A stretch of 64,000 bases of DNA from NCBI RefSeq assembly GCF_025452195.1, contig NZ_CP104973.1, positions 2,153,001 to 2,217,000 on the forward strand. Reading direction: 5' to 3'. Made by a program: the position numbers and the translations under genes. Below, in pieces: positions 47,327 through 57,845 of the stretch; positions within the stretch are counted from its first letter, which is position 1; each line of letters begins with the position of its first letter. Below the pieces are notes generated by a model. That model did not search any database. It saw only the letters and a program-made list of their open reading frames with translations, and was not told the DNA's origin. The DNA comes from Phyllobacterium zundukense (GTDB lineage Bacteria > Pseudomonadota > Alphaproteobacteria > Rhizobiales > Rhizobiaceae).

Positions 47327-47669
47327 TTGTGCCTCCTTTGAAGCATCCTTGGCGAGGGCTTTTCGGCGTCGCCTGATCGATATTGGCTGGAATCCATGGG
47401 ATCTCCAGCAGTAGATCTGTTTTATTCGCTTCAGAATGAATGCAAGCTGAACGGCACTCGTGCGAATTCGTTCCACCGCCATCCTGACGAGGGGAGAAGC
47501 ACATATAATTTTAGCAAATCCGAGGCGGGAAAAAGGCACGACTGCAATCGCAAGCACCACATGGAGGTATGACACACTCCACTCAGCGGCAGAGTGAACC
47601 CTGTCGCGGCATACCCAAGCATAACCCCCGACTTCTGCCGGGGATCGCTGGCGGCTCCAGCCGCTAGAA
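47327..47669. other. Gap with hairpins downstream of the cold-shock gene
   Basis: A 343-nt gap between the BA14K gene and the cold-shock gene, both on the minus strand. The part just below the cold-shock stop holds two GC hairpins (about 47647-47667 and 47624-47643), likely its terminator. The rest should hold the BA14K promoter. No gene is seen. Confidence 0.5.
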
Positions 47670-47885
47670 TTATTCAGTGACCGCGATGTTTACGGCCTTT
47701 GGTCCCTTGCCACGACGATCTGGCTCCGTATCGAAGGAGACCTTCTGATTGTCTGCGAGACCTGTGAGTCCGGATGCCTGAACGGCGGAAATATGAACGA
47801 AAATATCCGCCGCGCCATCATCCGGTTTGATAAAGCCAAAGCCTTTTTCGCTATTGAAGAATTTGACCGTACCGGTCTGTGCCAT
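47670..47885 (-). CDS. Cold-shock protein (CspA family)
   Basis: A 71-residue single cold-shock domain. RNP1 is KGFGFI and RNP2 is DIFVHISAV, in the order MAQTGTVKFFNSEKGFGFIK. It binds single-stranded RNA/DNA as an RNA chaperone. The ATG is at 47885. A long untranslated leader is possible in the following gap. Confidence 0.95.
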   Translation of the reverse strand: MAQTGTVKFFNSEKGFGFIKPDDGAADIFVHISAVQASGLTGLADNQKVSFDTEPDRRGKGPKAVNIAVTE

Positions 47886-48279
47886 GCTCAGTTCCTTTTC
47901 CTTACTTACCGCGTTCCCCTCCGGGTTTGCGGGATTGGTAGTGCCGTTTTCAGTAAGATACGTTCAACGGAGATCATGCAGGCAGTTCTCGAATTCAGGA
48001 AAGGAGCCGATCATTGCCGGGATTACTCCCGGCCCGGTATTCTTGCGGTTCCGGCGCGCCGTTCTTCCAGTCTTCCAGTGTTCGCAAATGCCCGAACGCT
48101 TTGAGACTGCTAGAATAAGTGTTTTTTGGCAAGCAAAAGTTTTTCTACCATTTAGGCGACTATATCGAACGGCTTTGCAACCTACATACTTGGGGGTAGG
48201 AAATTTCCCTTGGCATTCGTCCACCAGCACCTATCGAGATCACGACACGCAAGTTCAAATGGCCGCTTTTCTTTCAGCT
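47886..48279. other. Gap upstream of the cold-shock gene
   Basis: A 394-nt gap. It contains GCCGGGA-TTAC-TCCCGGC (48017-48034), a small perfect hairpin that could lie in the cold-shock mRNA leader. No conserved cold-box was identified with confidence, and no gene was seen. Confidence 0.45.
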
Positions 48280-49149
48280 TCATCGATTACGCAGGACGAT
48301 GCAGGCACCACCAGCGCTGTGGAGTTGCGAACAGATTTGATTGGCCTCGCCGCGATTGTCGGCGCCTATCCGCACAGCATAGATGCCACGGCGTCCCATG
48401 GCTGTGCGGTTTCGGCTGATAACGGCTTCATGTTTGTTGAGGATCGCCGGAAAGGCGCGACGTAGGCGCTGAAGCTGTCCCACTGCTGCGGCGCGGCGGA
48501 AGTTGCCCGCGATCTGGATTCCCCAGGGCTTCGGCTTGATTTGGGCCATCGCAACGGTCGCAAAGCGAACAATCGGGAGCTTCCGGCAAGCAGCATCGAA
48601 GGACAATTTAGCGTTTAACGGATGCGCTGATATTTCGGTACCCGCGGCAAAGTCATCAGCCGACTTTCCGGTTATATCCAGTACATATTCTTCCGTTTCG
48701 AGTGGGAGGAAGCCCCCGCTTGATAACCATTTTGATACGCGCGTTGGTCCCGCATTATAGGCAGCAGCAGCCAGCCCCCAATTGCCGAATACTGTCCGCA
48801 GATCCTTCAACAACGCAGCGGAAGCTGGAAGAGCCTTGGCAAAGTCGAACGGATCTTCGAGATTTCGCTCCTTTGCGGTACCGGGCATGAACTGCGCGAT
48901 GCCTTGCGCACCAACCGGACTTGTTGCCTGGGCGTCGAAACGGCTCTCTTTCCAGATAAGTCTGGCGAAGAAGTCGCGTGGAACGCCATTTCCATCAGCG
49001 TTGGTCGCTATGGCTGCGCAAATCTGGGCCACCGTTGGCGCTGGTGGTTTCGCCGGCACAGAAACCGACGGATTATCAGCCGACAATGCCCTTAGCGATG
49101 TCAGTAGCAGGAGTGCTGCAACGATGCCGAGTTGTCTGAACCAATACAC
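48280..49149 (-). CDS. Lytic transglycosylase (SLT domain)
   Basis: A 289-residue protein. A signal/anchor (VAALLLLTSLRALSA) precedes the SLT fold: the catalytic Glu68 is in WKESRF, followed by GAQGIAQFMPGTA and AAAYNAGPTRV. It cleaves peptidoglycan to 1,6-anhydromuropeptides. The C-terminal 90 residues (basic, ending QICSQLHSAGGACIVLRNR) look like a SPOR-type repeat. It is a single gene divergent from the HAD gene. Confidence 0.9.
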   Translation of the reverse strand: MYWFRQLGIVAALLLLTSLRALSADNPSVSVPAKPPAPTVAQICAAIATNADGNGVPRDFFARLIWKESRFDAQATSPVGAQGIAQFMPGTAKERNLEDPFDFAKALPASAALLKDLRTVFGNWGLAAAAYNAGPTRVSKWLSSGGFLPLETEEYVLDITGKSADDFAAGTEISAHPLNAKLSFDAACRKLPIVRFATVAMAQIKPKPWGIQIAGNFRRAAAVGQLQRLRRAFPAILNKHEAVISRNRTAMGRRGIYAVRIGADNRGEANQICSQLHSAGGACIVLRNR

Positions 49150-49288
49150 CCTGTTGCCGATCCCCTTGATGCGTTAGCATATTGGTATAATGCACAGCCA
49201 TATTTCTAACAAAAGACACCCGCCATTGATTTCATCAATCCAGTAGACATTGCATGACGATGATGACGAAGAACAAGTGAACCCGCCC

Positions 49289-49990
49289 ATGGCTCTCTCC
49301 ATCACCACAATCGGCTTCGACGCTGACGATACGCTCTGGCAAAACGAGCAGTTTTTTCGAACCTCCGAGAATCAGTTTGCCCGTCTATTGGCGCCTCATG
49401 TAGACACGACCGACCTTTCCAACCGGTTGCTCGCGGTGGAAAAGCGAAATCTTGATCTCTATGGTTTCGGCATCAAGGGCTTCACCCTTTCCTTGGTCGA
49501 AACAGCGCTTGAAGTTTCCGAAGGCAACGTGCCGGCCTCAGTTATCGCAGAAATTCTGGCGGCAGGCCGGGAAATGCTGCGTCATCCGGTAGAGACCTTG
49601 CCTCATGTTCGGGAAACTCTTGCGCAACTAACTGAACGCTACAAGCTCGTCCTGATCACCAAAGGAGATCTATTCGATCAGGAGCGCAAACTGGCGCAAT
49701 CGGGCCTTGGTGATTTTTTCGATGCGGTTGAAATTGTAAGCACCAAGGATAACACAACCTACGAGCGAATATTCAAGCGCCACGGAGATGGTGCGACGCG
49801 GAGTATGATGATCGGTAACTCGCTAAAATCGGATGTTGTCCCGGCAATCGAAGCAGGCAGTTGGGGCGTGTTCGTTCCGCATGAGCTGACCTGGGCGCTC
49901 GAACATGTCGAAGCGCCGATTGGCGCCCGTCGCTTCCGCCAAATTGAACATTTGGGGGAGCTGGTCCCCCTGCTTGGTGAGATCGGCTGA
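49289..49990 (+). CDS. HAD-superfamily hydrolase
   Basis: A 233-residue haloacid dehalogenase-like enzyme. The nucleophile region FDADDTLW (D-x-D), the second motif VLITKG and the C-terminal MIGNSLKSDVVPAIEAGSWG are present. It probably is a small-molecule phosphatase with substrate unknown. I chose the ATG at 49289; an ATG at 49250 in the same frame adds an acidic leader. Its stop abuts the HerA-like gene stop. Confidence 0.85.
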   Translation: MALSITTIGFDADDTLWQNEQFFRTSENQFARLLAPHVDTTDLSNRLLAVEKRNLDLYGFGIKGFTLSLVETALEVSEGNVPASVIAEILAAGREMLRHPVETLPHVRETLAQLTERYKLVLITKGDLFDQERKLAQSGLGDFFDAVEIVSTKDNTTYERIFKRHGDGATRSMMIGNSLKSDVVPAIEAGSWGVFVPHELTWALEHVEAPIGARRFRQIEHLGELVPLLGEIG

Positions 49991-51508
49991 TTATTCGGCA
50001 GCCTGAGTTTCCTGCGCACCCTCGTCCGGACCGTTCGGATCTCCTGGGCCGGTCTCACAGCCAAGATCGGGAAACGCAACCACACGATTGCCGGTAAAAT
50101 CGGTGCGCACTACAACGAGCCCCTGTTCTTCGAAATACGTGAGAAGCCGTCGCGCTCGGCGTGCCGAATGAGTGCCATAGGCGCGGGCCAATGTTGAGTC
50201 GGACGGGCAAGGGCTACCCGTGACTGCGGCCTGCGCGACGATAAAGAAAACGCCTTGAACATCATCCGGTAGGCCTTTGGAAAGTTCAAGCGCCTGCTGC
50301 CACGGCTCGCCTTGCGCGGTCTCTCCGTCGATGCCAGCTCGTGCGACCGCAAGATTGCGGCGAAATGCCGGCAGAGAAAGGGGATCACCCGGGACGCGGC
50401 GAATGCGGCAACGAACGAGAAAATCCTGATAGAGGACCGCATCCGTGCGAAAAGATGCATCGGAGTCGTTGAGCATTTCATGCATAATCGTGTTGATCAT
50501 GCCATTGCGCTCGGCCTCGTCAATCTCGGGAAACAGTGTCGGTGCTGGCGTTTCTGCCGCAGATACAAATTTGGTCTGGGTGAGCTGGCTCAAAATATCG
50601 GCCGTCGGTGTGGACGCGGGGCGCGCCACTGCGCGCCGAACAACCACCCGGCGCTCTTCGGGCGCTGGTGTAAAAATCAAATCGCGCGCATCTTCGCCCG
50701 CCTGCGGCAGCGGAGTGAGCTTCGGACTCGCCGAACGAGCAGATGTCTCTACTGGTCCAATGGTCACAGCCAATGGACGACGCGACAAGGCCGGGCCGAG
50801 CGCAACGAAATGGCCACGTGCAAGATCACGGAATTGTTCGGCCTGCCGCCGTTCCATGCCAAGAAGATCCGCGGCACGCGCCATGTCGATATCGAGGAAA
50901 GTTCGGCCCATCAGGAAATTCGATGCTTCAGCCGCAACATTCTTGGCGAGTTTGGCGAGGCGCTGTGTCGCGATGACACCGGCAAGACCACGTTTGCGGC
51001 CACGGCACATCAAGTTGGTCATGGCGCCGAGTGATAGCTTGCGGGCTTCGTCCGAAACCTCTCCCGCAACCGCTGGTGCGAAAAGCTGCGCTTCGTCGAC
51101 AACGACGAGCATCGGATACCAGAAATCCCGCTCGGCATCGAAAAGACCGCCTAGAAAGGCTGCGGCACAGCGCATTTGCTGTTCGACATCCAGTCCTTCC
51201 AGATCAAGCACGACAGAAACGCGATGCTGGCGAATTCGCGCTGCGATGCGGGTGAGTTCGCTCTCGGTCCGTGCACCATCGACAACCACATGGCCGTATT
51301 TATCGGCCAGCGTAACGAAGTCGCCCTCCGGATCGACGACGCATTGCTGTACCCACTGCGCGCTTTGTTCGAGCAGGCGGCGCAGCAAATGCGATTTGCC
51401 TGAACCCGAATTACCCTGGACCAGCAGGCGGGTTGCCAGCAGCTCTTCCAGATCGAGCATGGCTTTTGCGCCGGCTGACGCCGCTCCCATGTCGATATCG
51501 ACCTTCAT
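49991..51508 (-). CDS. HerA-like ATPase (DUF87 helicase domain)
   Basis: About 505 residues. Walker A is GNSGSGKS with Walker B in MLVVVDEAQLF, plus GRKRGLAGVIATQRLAKLA with the sensor region, in the HerA/FtsK-type ATPase layout. A middle segment with APEERRVVVRRAVARPAS is a linker. The C-terminal part (ALELSKGLPDDVQGVFFIVA, then YGTHSARRARRLLTYFEEQG) looks like a winged helix. HerA-type ATPases translocate DNA; here the partner is unknown. I took the ATG at 51508 (GGAGAG upstream). Confidence 0.85.
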   Translation of the reverse strand: MKVDIDMGAASAGAKAMLDLEELLATRLLVQGNSGSGKSHLLRRLLEQSAQWVQQCVVDPEGDFVTLADKYGHVVVDGARTESELTRIAARIRQHRVSVVLDLEGLDVEQQMRCAAAFLGGLFDAERDFWYPMLVVVDEAQLFAPAVAGEVSDEARKLSLGAMTNLMCRGRKRGLAGVIATQRLAKLAKNVAAEASNFLMGRTFLDIDMARAADLLGMERRQAEQFRDLARGHFVALGPALSRRPLAVTIGPVETSARSASPKLTPLPQAGEDARDLIFTPAPEERRVVVRRAVARPASTPTADILSQLTQTKFVSAAETPAPTLFPEIDEAERNGMINTIMHEMLNDSDASFRTDAVLYQDFLVRCRIRRVPGDPLSLPAFRRNLAVARAGIDGETAQGEPWQQALELSKGLPDDVQGVFFIVAQAAVTGSPCPSDSTLARAYGTHSARRARRLLTYFEEQGLVVVRTDFTGNRVVAFPDLGCETGPGDPNGPDEGAQETQAAE

Positions 51509-51630
51509 CATCTCTCCAGCGTTCAAGTGATTCTGCGCGCGATCATGCACAAAATCACTTAGCATTCTTTGCCGTACTGCGTGGAGGATATGCGCTCCGG
51601 TTTTGGAAAACTCACAGGTGAATCGATCAG

Positions 51631-52935
51631 CTATTCGGCTGGCACCGGCTCTGGCATCATGTTTGTCTTGCTGTGTTTATTCAGCGTCAGCACCAGCAGC
51701 GCAGCAACCAGGCAGAGAATCCCCGCAACGAAAAATGCAGGCATATAAGTTTGGTATTCGGTACGGGCAAAGCCGCCGCCATAGGCTGCCGAAGCCGCAC
51801 CTAACTGGTGTCCGGCAAAAACCCAGCCAAATATCAATCCCGCCTTTTCACGTCCGAATCGATCGGTTGCCAATTTGACAGTCGGCGGCACTGTGGCAAT
51901 CCAGTCGAGACCATAAAACATGGCAAACAGGGACAGGCCGTAAAACGAAAAATTGGAGTAGGGCAAGTACAGCAGCGAGAGGCCGCGCAATCCATAGTAC
52001 CAAAAAAGCAGCCAGCGATTGTCTACCCGGTCTGAGAGCCAGCCAGAACCAATGGTGCCGAAGAAATCGAAGAACCCCATCATAGCCAGGACGCTGGCTG
52101 CCACTACGGGGACCATGCCGAAGTCTCCGCACATGGCGACGAAATGGGTGCCTACAAGGCCGTTGGTACTCGCACCGCAAACGAAAAACGTAGCGAAAAG
52201 CACCCAGAAAGTGCTTGAGCGCGACGCGTCCTTCAACGCGAGCAGTGGCATGGTGATGAGGGATAGTAGCCCGCCTGTGATTGGCGGAACGGGTGTGATC
52301 TCCTTGTCTCCATAGGCGGGCAGGCCAATATCGGCAGGCCGGTCGCGCATTAGGAAGAAGACTGCCGCGACAGCGATTAACAATAAAGCGCAAATCAGCA
52401 TGATTGCTGTGCGCCAGCCGTAGTTTTCACTGAGAGAAGCCATGAGTGGCATGAACGCCAACTGACCCGTAGCCGAGCTGGCGGTGAGCATTCCCAAAGC
52501 CAAGCCACGGCGCTCGGTAAACCAGCGGGCTGCGACGGTGGCGCCCAGAACCATGGCAGTCAATCCGGTACCGAAGCCGACGACGACGCCCCACAAGAGA
52601 ATTAGCTGCCAGATTTCCGTCATCGCCAAGGAGGCGAACAGGCCCGCTGTGATCAGCACCAGCGCCACGCAAACCACTTTCCTTACACCAAAATAATTCA
52701 TGAAGGCCGCTGCGAATGGCCCCATGAAGCCAAACAGCAAGAGCCTGATCGAAAAGGCAGTGGCTATTTGCTCGGTTTCCCAACCGAATTCTTTTTCCAG
52801 CGGAACAATCAGCACGCCAGGCGCTCCAACGGCTGCGGCGGTGACAAGCATCGTAAGAAACGTGACGGCGATGACGACCCAGCTATAATGGATATTGCGG
52901 CGGGCAAGCGAAGCGGCGAGCGAGGAGGAGATCAT
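51631..52935 (-). CDS. MFS transporter
   Basis: A 434-residue protein with about 12 membrane helices. The A-motif-like region between helices 2 and 3 (GPFAAAFMNYFGVRKVVCVA) and the opening WVVIAVTFLTMLVTAAAVGA resemble the monocarboxylate/OFA branch. The C-terminal half repeats the pattern (GSGWLSDRVDNRWLL). The substrate is not predictable. It is divergent from a TetR gene with an operator-like palindrome between them. Confidence 0.9.
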   Translation of the reverse strand: MISSSLAASLARRNIHYSWVVIAVTFLTMLVTAAAVGAPGVLIVPLEKEFGWETEQIATAFSIRLLLFGFMGPFAAAFMNYFGVRKVVCVALVLITAGLFASLAMTEIWQLILLWGVVVGFGTGLTAMVLGATVAARWFTERRGLALGMLTASSATGQLAFMPLMASLSENYGWRTAIMLICALLLIAVAAVFFLMRDRPADIGLPAYGDKEITPVPPITGGLLSLITMPLLALKDASRSSTFWVLFATFFVCGASTNGLVGTHFVAMCGDFGMVPVVAASVLAMMGFFDFFGTIGSGWLSDRVDNRWLLFWYYGLRGLSLLYLPYSNFSFYGLSLFAMFYGLDWIATVPPTVKLATDRFGREKAGLIFGWVFAGHQLGAASAAYGGGFARTEYQTYMPAFFVAGILCLVAALLVLTLNKHSKTNMMPEPVPAE

Positions 52936-52971
52936 GGACTGTCTTTCAGAGGGGCGGGAACCATGTAATTA

Positions 52972-52987
52972 TATGACGATCGTCATA
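52972..52987. promoter_or_regulatory. Operator-like palindrome between MFS and TetR genes
   Basis: TATGACGATCGTCATA is a perfect 16-bp palindrome. A second related element, with ATGATGACAATCAT in 53002-53015, follows. A TetR-type dimer would bind such sites, so the adjacent regulator probably controls itself and the MFS gene. Confidence 0.7.
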
Positions 52988-52991
52988 ATTA

Positions 52992-53020
52992 TTGACTATT
53001 CATGATGACAATCATATAAA
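52992..53020 (+). promoter_or_regulatory. Sigma-70-type promoter for the TetR gene
   Basis: TTGACT (52992-52997) and TATAAA (53015-53020) are separated by 17 nt, an excellent match. The second operator-like element lies between the hexamers. Transcription would start about 53027, which favours the ATG at 53051. Confidence 0.7.
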
Positions 53021-53050
53021 TTGTCAATAGTCTTTTTGAGGGTACCGTAC

Positions 53051-53638
53051 ATGCGTGTCAGCAGAGATCAGGCAGCGGAAAACCGCGCTCGCATCATTGA
53101 AGTTGCCAGCCAGCAATTTCGTCAGAAAGGTTTTGACGGGATCGGTGTTGCCGATGTGATGAAGAATGCCGGTCTAACCCATGGCGGCTTCTATGGCCAT
53201 TTTGCATCGAAAGATGATCTTATTGCTCAATCCTGCGACGCTGCAATGAAGCGGTCGGCGGAAAAATGGTCTACAATCGCACAGCAGGGACCCGAGGTTG
53301 CGCTTGCTGCGATCACGTCGTCCTATCTTGCCAAGAATCACAAGGGTGACTTGGCAAACAGTTGTACCATGGCGTTGCTGGCGCCGGATATTGCCCGGCA
53401 AAGAGGAGCAGTCCAGACGCGGTTTACGGAGGGTACCAAAAGGCTGCTGGAAATATTGTCGGATTTGGTTCCTGGACGATCAAAAGCCAAAAAACGCCAG
53501 AAGGCCTTGGCCACGATGGCTGGTCTCATTGGTGCAGTTGTCTTGTCGCGGGCCGTGGACGACCCGGAATTTGCCGACGAGATTCTCGACGCAGGCCAAG
53601 CTTTCTTTGGCTCCGGCAAACCTGCAGACGAAATCTGA
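53051..53638 (+). CDS. TetR/AcrR family transcriptional regulator
   Basis: A 195-residue repressor. The N-terminal helix-turn-helix is seen as ENRARIIEVASQQFRQKGFD then GIGVADVMKNAGLTHGGFYG and HFASKDDLI. The C-terminal ligand domain is helical. The ATG at 53051 agrees with the promoter at 52992-53020; a TTG at 53021 lies in the promoter spacer end. It likely represses the divergent MFS gene. Its 3' end converges on uvrB. Confidence 0.92.
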   Translation: MRVSRDQAAENRARIIEVASQQFRQKGFDGIGVADVMKNAGLTHGGFYGHFASKDDLIAQSCDAAMKRSAEKWSTIAQQGPEVALAAITSSYLAKNHKGDLANSCTMALLAPDIARQRGAVQTRFTEGTKRLLEILSDLVPGRSKAKKRQKALATMAGLIGAVVLSRAVDDPEFADEILDAGQAFFGSGKPADEI

Positions 53639-53639
53639 A

Positions 53640-56453
53640 TTAACGTCCCGGGCGTCCCGTCTTGCCCGGACGCCGTTTTTTACGATCGCCAGCGTCTTCA
53701 TATGAACCGGCACCTGTTCGCTCGCGGCGAATAATCTTTTGGTCATTGCGGTTCGTACCGGTAAAGGCAGGCTTTTCAGGAACATTGCCGATCACCGGCT
53801 TTTCCGTGCGCCCGACTGTCATCTCATCGAGCGAATTCTTGCGGAAGACACCGGGTCCGAGAGGACGCGTCGTGTCGCCGCCCATTTCGTCGAGGTGCGG
53901 CTTGCGGAACATTGGCGAATTCTTGTCGCCCTCGTCGGTAACCACACGGTGCATCGCGCGCCCGGCATTATGCCTGCCCTTGGTGCGGCCAGTGACCGGA
54001 CTTTCCATCTCGACTTCCCGTGCCATTGGATCGTCCGAAATCGCCAACTCCATCTCGCGCAGACGCTTGATCTCGTCGCGCAGGCGAGCAGCGACTTCGA
54101 AGTCGAGATCGTCGGCGGCATCGCGCATCTGCTTCATCAGATGTTCGAGATGAGCCTTCAGATTGTTGCCCATCATCGCGCCGGAATCGGTGAAGTCGGA
54201 AATATCGGCGCGAACGTGGTCTCGTTCGTAGACGCTGTTGAGGATGTCGCCGATGTTTTTCTTGATGCTGGCCGGCGTGATGCCGTGCTCGGTGTTATAG
54301 GCTTCCTGCTTTTCGCGGCGGCGATTTGTTTCCGCCATCGCCCGTTCCATTGAACCGGTGACCTGATCGGCATAGAGAATGACCTTGCCGTCGATGTTGC
54401 GCGCGGCACGCCCAATCGTCTGGATCAACGAGGTTTCCGAACGCAAAAAGCCTTCCTTGTCCGCATCGAGAATGGCGACAAAGCCGCACTCTGGAATGTC
54501 GAGGCCTTCGCGAAGCAAGTTGATGCCAACGAGCACGTCAAATGTCCCAAGGCGCAAGTCGCGCAAAATCTCGATACGCTCCAGCGTGTCGATGTCAGAG
54601 TGCATGTAACGGACGCGGATGCCCTGTTCGTGCAGATACTCTGTCAGATCTTCGGCCATACGCTTGGTGAGAACCGTTACAAGCGTGCGGTAGCTCTTCG
54701 CTGACGTTTCACGAATTTCCCCAAGAACATCGTCAACCTGGGATTTGGCAGGACGGACTTCGACTGGCGGATCTATAAGGCCGGTTGGGCGAATGACCTG
54801 CTCGGCGAAGACACCGCCGGATTCTTCCATCTCCCATTTGCTCGGCGTCGCCGAAACCGCAACGGTCTGTGGGCGCATAGCGTCCCATTCCTCAAACCGC
54901 AAAGGGCGATTGTCCATGCAGGAGGGCAGGCGGAAGCCATACTCGGCCAGCGTTGCTTTGCGCCGAAAATCGCCCTTGTACATCGCGCCAATCTGCGGAA
55001 CAGTTACATGGCTCTCATCGATGAAAACCAAGGCGTTGTCAGGAATGTACTCAAACAGCGTGGGCGGCGGCTCGCCGGGCTTGCGACCGGTCAGGTAGCG
55101 CGAATAGTTTTCAATGCCGGCGCAAGAGCCGGTTGCCTCCAACATTTCCACGTCAAAAGTGCAACGTTGCTCAAGCCGCTGTGCTTCCAGCAGGCGGCCG
55201 GCTGCATTCAACTCCACAAGACGATGTTTGAGTTCTTCCTTGATAGACTTGATCGCCTGGTTGAGCGTCGGGCGCGGTGTCACATAGTGCGAGTTCGCGT
55301 AAATCTTCACCGAACGCAGATCGCCAGTCTTTTGACCGGTAAGCGGGTCGAACTCGGTGATTGCTTCGATCTCGTCGCCGAACATTGAAATGCGCCAGGC
55401 GCGGTCCTCCAGGTGAGCAGGAAAAAGCTCAATCGTATCGCCACGCACGCGGAATGAGCCTCGAGTAAAATCCATGTCGCGCCGTTTATACTGCTGCGCG
55501 ACGAGATCTGCGAGGAGCGCTCGTTGGTCCAGACGGTCGCCGATCTTCATTTCGAAGGTCATCGCCGTATAGGTTTCGACCGAGCCGATACCGTAGATGC
55601 ACGACACCGAGGCGACGATGATCACATCATCACGTTCGAGCAGCGAGCGGGTAGCGGAGTGGCGCATCCGGTCGATCTGCTCGTTGATCGAGGATTCCTT
55701 CTCGATATAGGTGTCGGAGCGCGGCACATAGGCTTCCGGCTGGTAATAGTCGTAATAGGAAACGAAATATTCCACTGCGTTGTTCGGGAAGAACGATTTG
55801 AACTCGCCGTAAAGCTGCGCTGCGAGTGTCTTGTTTGGTGCCAGAATCAACGCGGGACGCTGCGTCTCCTCTATCACCTTGGCCATTGTGAAGGTCTTGC
55901 CGGAACCAGTGACACCGAGCAAGACCTGGGTCTGATCATGGTCTTTGATTCCGGAAACGAGATCTTTGATGGCAGTTGGCTGATCACCCGACGGCTTGAA
56001 TTCGGTTTCCATCCGAATGGAGATACCACCTTCGGATTTCTCCGGGCGGGCTGGCCGGTGCGGTTGCCACGCGGTTCCATTCTTGAAAAGCGGATTGCCG
56101 CTTTCGATCAGGGCGGAGAGAGCAGCGACGGTAGCCGTTGCGCCTCCAGGCATGATGCTGCCCGCGTCCTCTAGGTTAATATCCAGTCCGGCCACGGGGT
56201 TGAGGCCGGCAGCAGCGCGCGTCTTGGGATCTGTCGATCCGCCAATTGACGTTCCACGAGACGTACGCGATGCGCTGGACTCTTTGCTTGCCGGCTTCTT
56301 GATCTTCGCTCCCTTAGAGACAGCTTTTGCTGTCTCATCGGTGATCTGCTTGGCCCAATCACTGACGGCTCCGGAAAGCGGAGTGCCTTCCAGCTCAGGT
56401 TGAGGCGCTTCGCCGAAACCGTCGGCGTTATATCTGTCAGGAGATTTAACCAT
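53640..56453 (-). CDS. uvrB: UvrABC excision nuclease subunit B, with N-terminal extension
   Basis: About 937 residues, larger than the usual 670 because of a low-complexity extension of some 150 residues ([18 protein letters not shown] and more). The core has [19 protein letters not shown], Walker [33 protein letters not shown] (beta-hairpin), and the helicase motifs near [20 protein letters not shown]. The C-terminal UVR coiled-coil ([20 protein letters not shown]) binds UvrC. It verifies DNA damage in nucleotide excision repair. The ATG at 56453 is preferred; the frame runs to 56678. Confidence 0.95.
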   Translation of the reverse strand: MVKSPDRYNADGFGEAPQPELEGTPLSGAVSDWAKQITDETAKAVSKGAKIKKPASKESSASRTSRGTSIGGSTDPKTRAAAGLNPVAGLDINLEDAGSIMPGGATATVAALSALIESGNPLFKNGTAWQPHRPARPEKSEGGISIRMETEFKPSGDQPTAIKDLVSGIKDHDQTQVLLGVTGSGKTFTMAKVIEETQRPALILAPNKTLAAQLYGEFKSFFPNNAVEYFVSYYDYYQPEAYVPRSDTYIEKESSINEQIDRMRHSATRSLLERDDVIIVASVSCIYGIGSVETYTAMTFEMKIGDRLDQRALLADLVAQQYKRRDMDFTRGSFRVRGDTIELFPAHLEDRAWRISMFGDEIEAITEFDPLTGQKTGDLRSVKIYANSHYVTPRPTLNQAIKSIKEELKHRLVELNAAGRLLEAQRLEQRCTFDVEMLEATGSCAGIENYSRYLTGRKPGEPPPTLFEYIPDNALVFIDESHVTVPQIGAMYKGDFRRKATLAEYGFRLPSCMDNRPLRFEEWDAMRPQTVAVSATPSKWEMEESGGVFAEQVIRPTGLIDPPVEVRPAKSQVDDVLGEIRETSAKSYRTLVTVLTKRMAEDLTEYLHEQGIRVRYMHSDIDTLERIEILRDLRLGTFDVLVGINLLREGLDIPECGFVAILDADKEGFLRSETSLIQTIGRAARNIDGKVILYADQVTGSMERAMAETNRRREKQEAYNTEHGITPASIKKNIGDILNSVYERDHVRADISDFTDSGAMMGNNLKAHLEHLMKQMRDAADDLDFEVAARLRDEIKRLREMELAISDDPMAREVEMESPVTGRTKGRHNAGRAMHRVVTDEGDKNSPMFRKPHLDEMGGDTTRPLGPGVFRKNSLDEMTVGRTEKPVIGNVPEKPAFTGTNRNDQKIIRRERTGAGSYEDAGDRKKRRPGKTGRPGR
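53651..53681 (+). terminator. Hairpin terminator for the TetR gene
   Basis: GGCGTCC (53651-53657) and GGACGCC (53668-53674) form a 7-bp stem with a 10-nt loop, followed by GTTTTTT. It follows the TetR stop and lies inside the uvrB 3' end on the other strand. Confidence 0.6.
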
Positions 56454-56556
56454 AGGTTGAATATGGTGAGAGTCCGGCAAAATGGAAAGACCCGAGTGAC
56501 GAAAACTGGATTTTCCAGACTTCTCCTGACAGCAGGCTGTCATGAGCAACTCAGAT

Positions 56557-57468
56557 TTACGGGAGGAATATATGCTCGCGATGGTAGCGCAGAAATTCCG
56601 GATGGGGGAAATGGCTGCTATTTTTTGGAAGCGTAATCTTTCCTGATTTGTTGAGAAGACCGTCAATCTTGGGTTCAAGATAGTGAGACGATTTCAGGAT
56701 CTGATAATCTGGACCGATGGAGATCAGACCGTTGTCGAACATCCAATGGATCGATTGAAACAAGGGTATCCCATTGTTGAGAGAGTCGGGACCGCCATCT
56801 TCTACTGGCTTGATATGAGCGCATTCCATTTCAAAGCTTCCATCGGGAGCTTGCAATGATATGCCGGTCATTGCACATTTCATATTGTAGGCTCTCACTA
56901 CGAGTTGACTAAAAACCCGATCGCGGAAAGCTCTGGATGTCAGTATGCGGTCGCGCTCGACAGATTCCGGCGGGTCTTCAGCAAAACCGTATGGCGCCGT
57001 CACCGCTGGCAGCTGCTCTTCTGCGATCCAGTTCTTACTGAACCCAAGCCTTTCGATTTTGGTGTATTCTTCGTTGGAGAGGGCGCGAACTTGCTGCTGT
57101 ATGATGTGTGAATTCATCCGGCCATCGGACTGGACCATACTCCTCTCGAAGTAGAGCCTGTTCTGGTGCAGATCGATAATGCTGAATGGTACCGTCTCTT
57201 CAAGTTCCAGATATTGCCCGAGCAATGCTTCGGAATATCCGGAACTACCCGCCAATGGACGTATGGACGTGACGCGCGCGGTCGCAAAATATCCCGTCGA
57301 CCCAATGACCTTCGTACCTGCGCGCGGCGCGGGCTGGTAATATATGATCCAATCATCCAGCGCGTCGCGAACAATGTTGAGATACTTGTCGCGGAAACGA
57401 TAGCGTCGGTCGTGGCCTCCCGGGGCCGCTTCTTCGTCTGTCAGCTTGATTTGAAATATTGCGTGCAT
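56557..57468 (-). CDS. HNH endonuclease family protein
   Basis: A 303-residue protein. The HNH core is [20 protein letters not shown], then [17 protein letters not shown]; the H218, N232 and H241 positions fit the motif, seen in putative restriction-type endonucleases. The N-terminal 190 residues ([20 protein letters not shown] and [20 protein letters not shown]) look like a recognition domain. No methylase gene is next to it, so a restriction role is not shown. The start is an ATG at 57468. Confidence 0.82.
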   Translation of the reverse strand: MHAIFQIKLTDEEAAPGGHDRRYRFRDKYLNIVRDALDDWIIYYQPAPRAGTKVIGSTGYFATARVTSIRPLAGSSGYSEALLGQYLELEETVPFSIIDLHQNRLYFERSMVQSDGRMNSHIIQQQVRALSNEEYTKIERLGFSKNWIAEEQLPAVTAPYGFAEDPPESVERDRILTSRAFRDRVFSQLVVRAYNMKCAMTGISLQAPDGSFEMECAHIKPVEDGGPDSLNNGIPLFQSIHWMFDNGLISIGPDYQILKSSHYLEPKIDGLLNKSGKITLPKNSSHFPHPEFLRYHREHIFLP

Positions 57469-57587
57469 TCAGCCGGGATTTGCCTGTTGAAACCGTGGTT
57501 TGTTCAACATGGCGATATCGGGCAGCAAGCGAAACGCATCCGAAATTGTATTTTCGGGCGTCTTGCTCAATCTGAAATGGCAACCTC

Positions 57588-57845
57588 TCAGCCGTAGCGG
57601 AGCTTAAGGCCGAGAATTGTGAGAATAAGCAGGAGGGTTATCCCATTTGCTGCCATGACCGGCCAGGAGCTGATCATCATTCCGTAAAACAGCCAGAGCA
57701 GAACGCCGAGGGCGAGAGAAACGTTGGTGACGAGAGAAATGCTGTCCGTCTGGCGGTGCCGGACAATCTTGATGATCTGGGGGATCCAGCACAGTGTTGT
57801 GATCGCGGCAGCGAGGCTACCAACAAGCTCGATATAGATTGGCAC
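57588..57845 (-). CDS. SemiSWEET sugar transporter
   Basis: An 85-residue protein with three membrane helices, the bacterial half-size SWEET unit. LAAAITTLCWIPQIIKIVRH has the PQ-loop (Pro-Gln) and RQTDSISLVTNVSLALGVLLW the second helix, followed by MAANGITLLLILTILGLKLRYG. SemiSWEET dimers move sugars down a gradient. It stands alone. Confidence 0.92.
   Translation of the reverse strand: MPIYIELVGSLAAAITTLCWIPQIIKIVRHRQTDSISLVTNVSLALGVLLWLFYGMMISSWPVMAANGITLLLILTILGLKLRYG

Noticed and set aside
56454..56678. Extension of the UvrB frame to 56678
   Set aside because: The added 75 residues do not resemble UvrB, overlap the HNH gene end, and the ATG at 56453 fits better.
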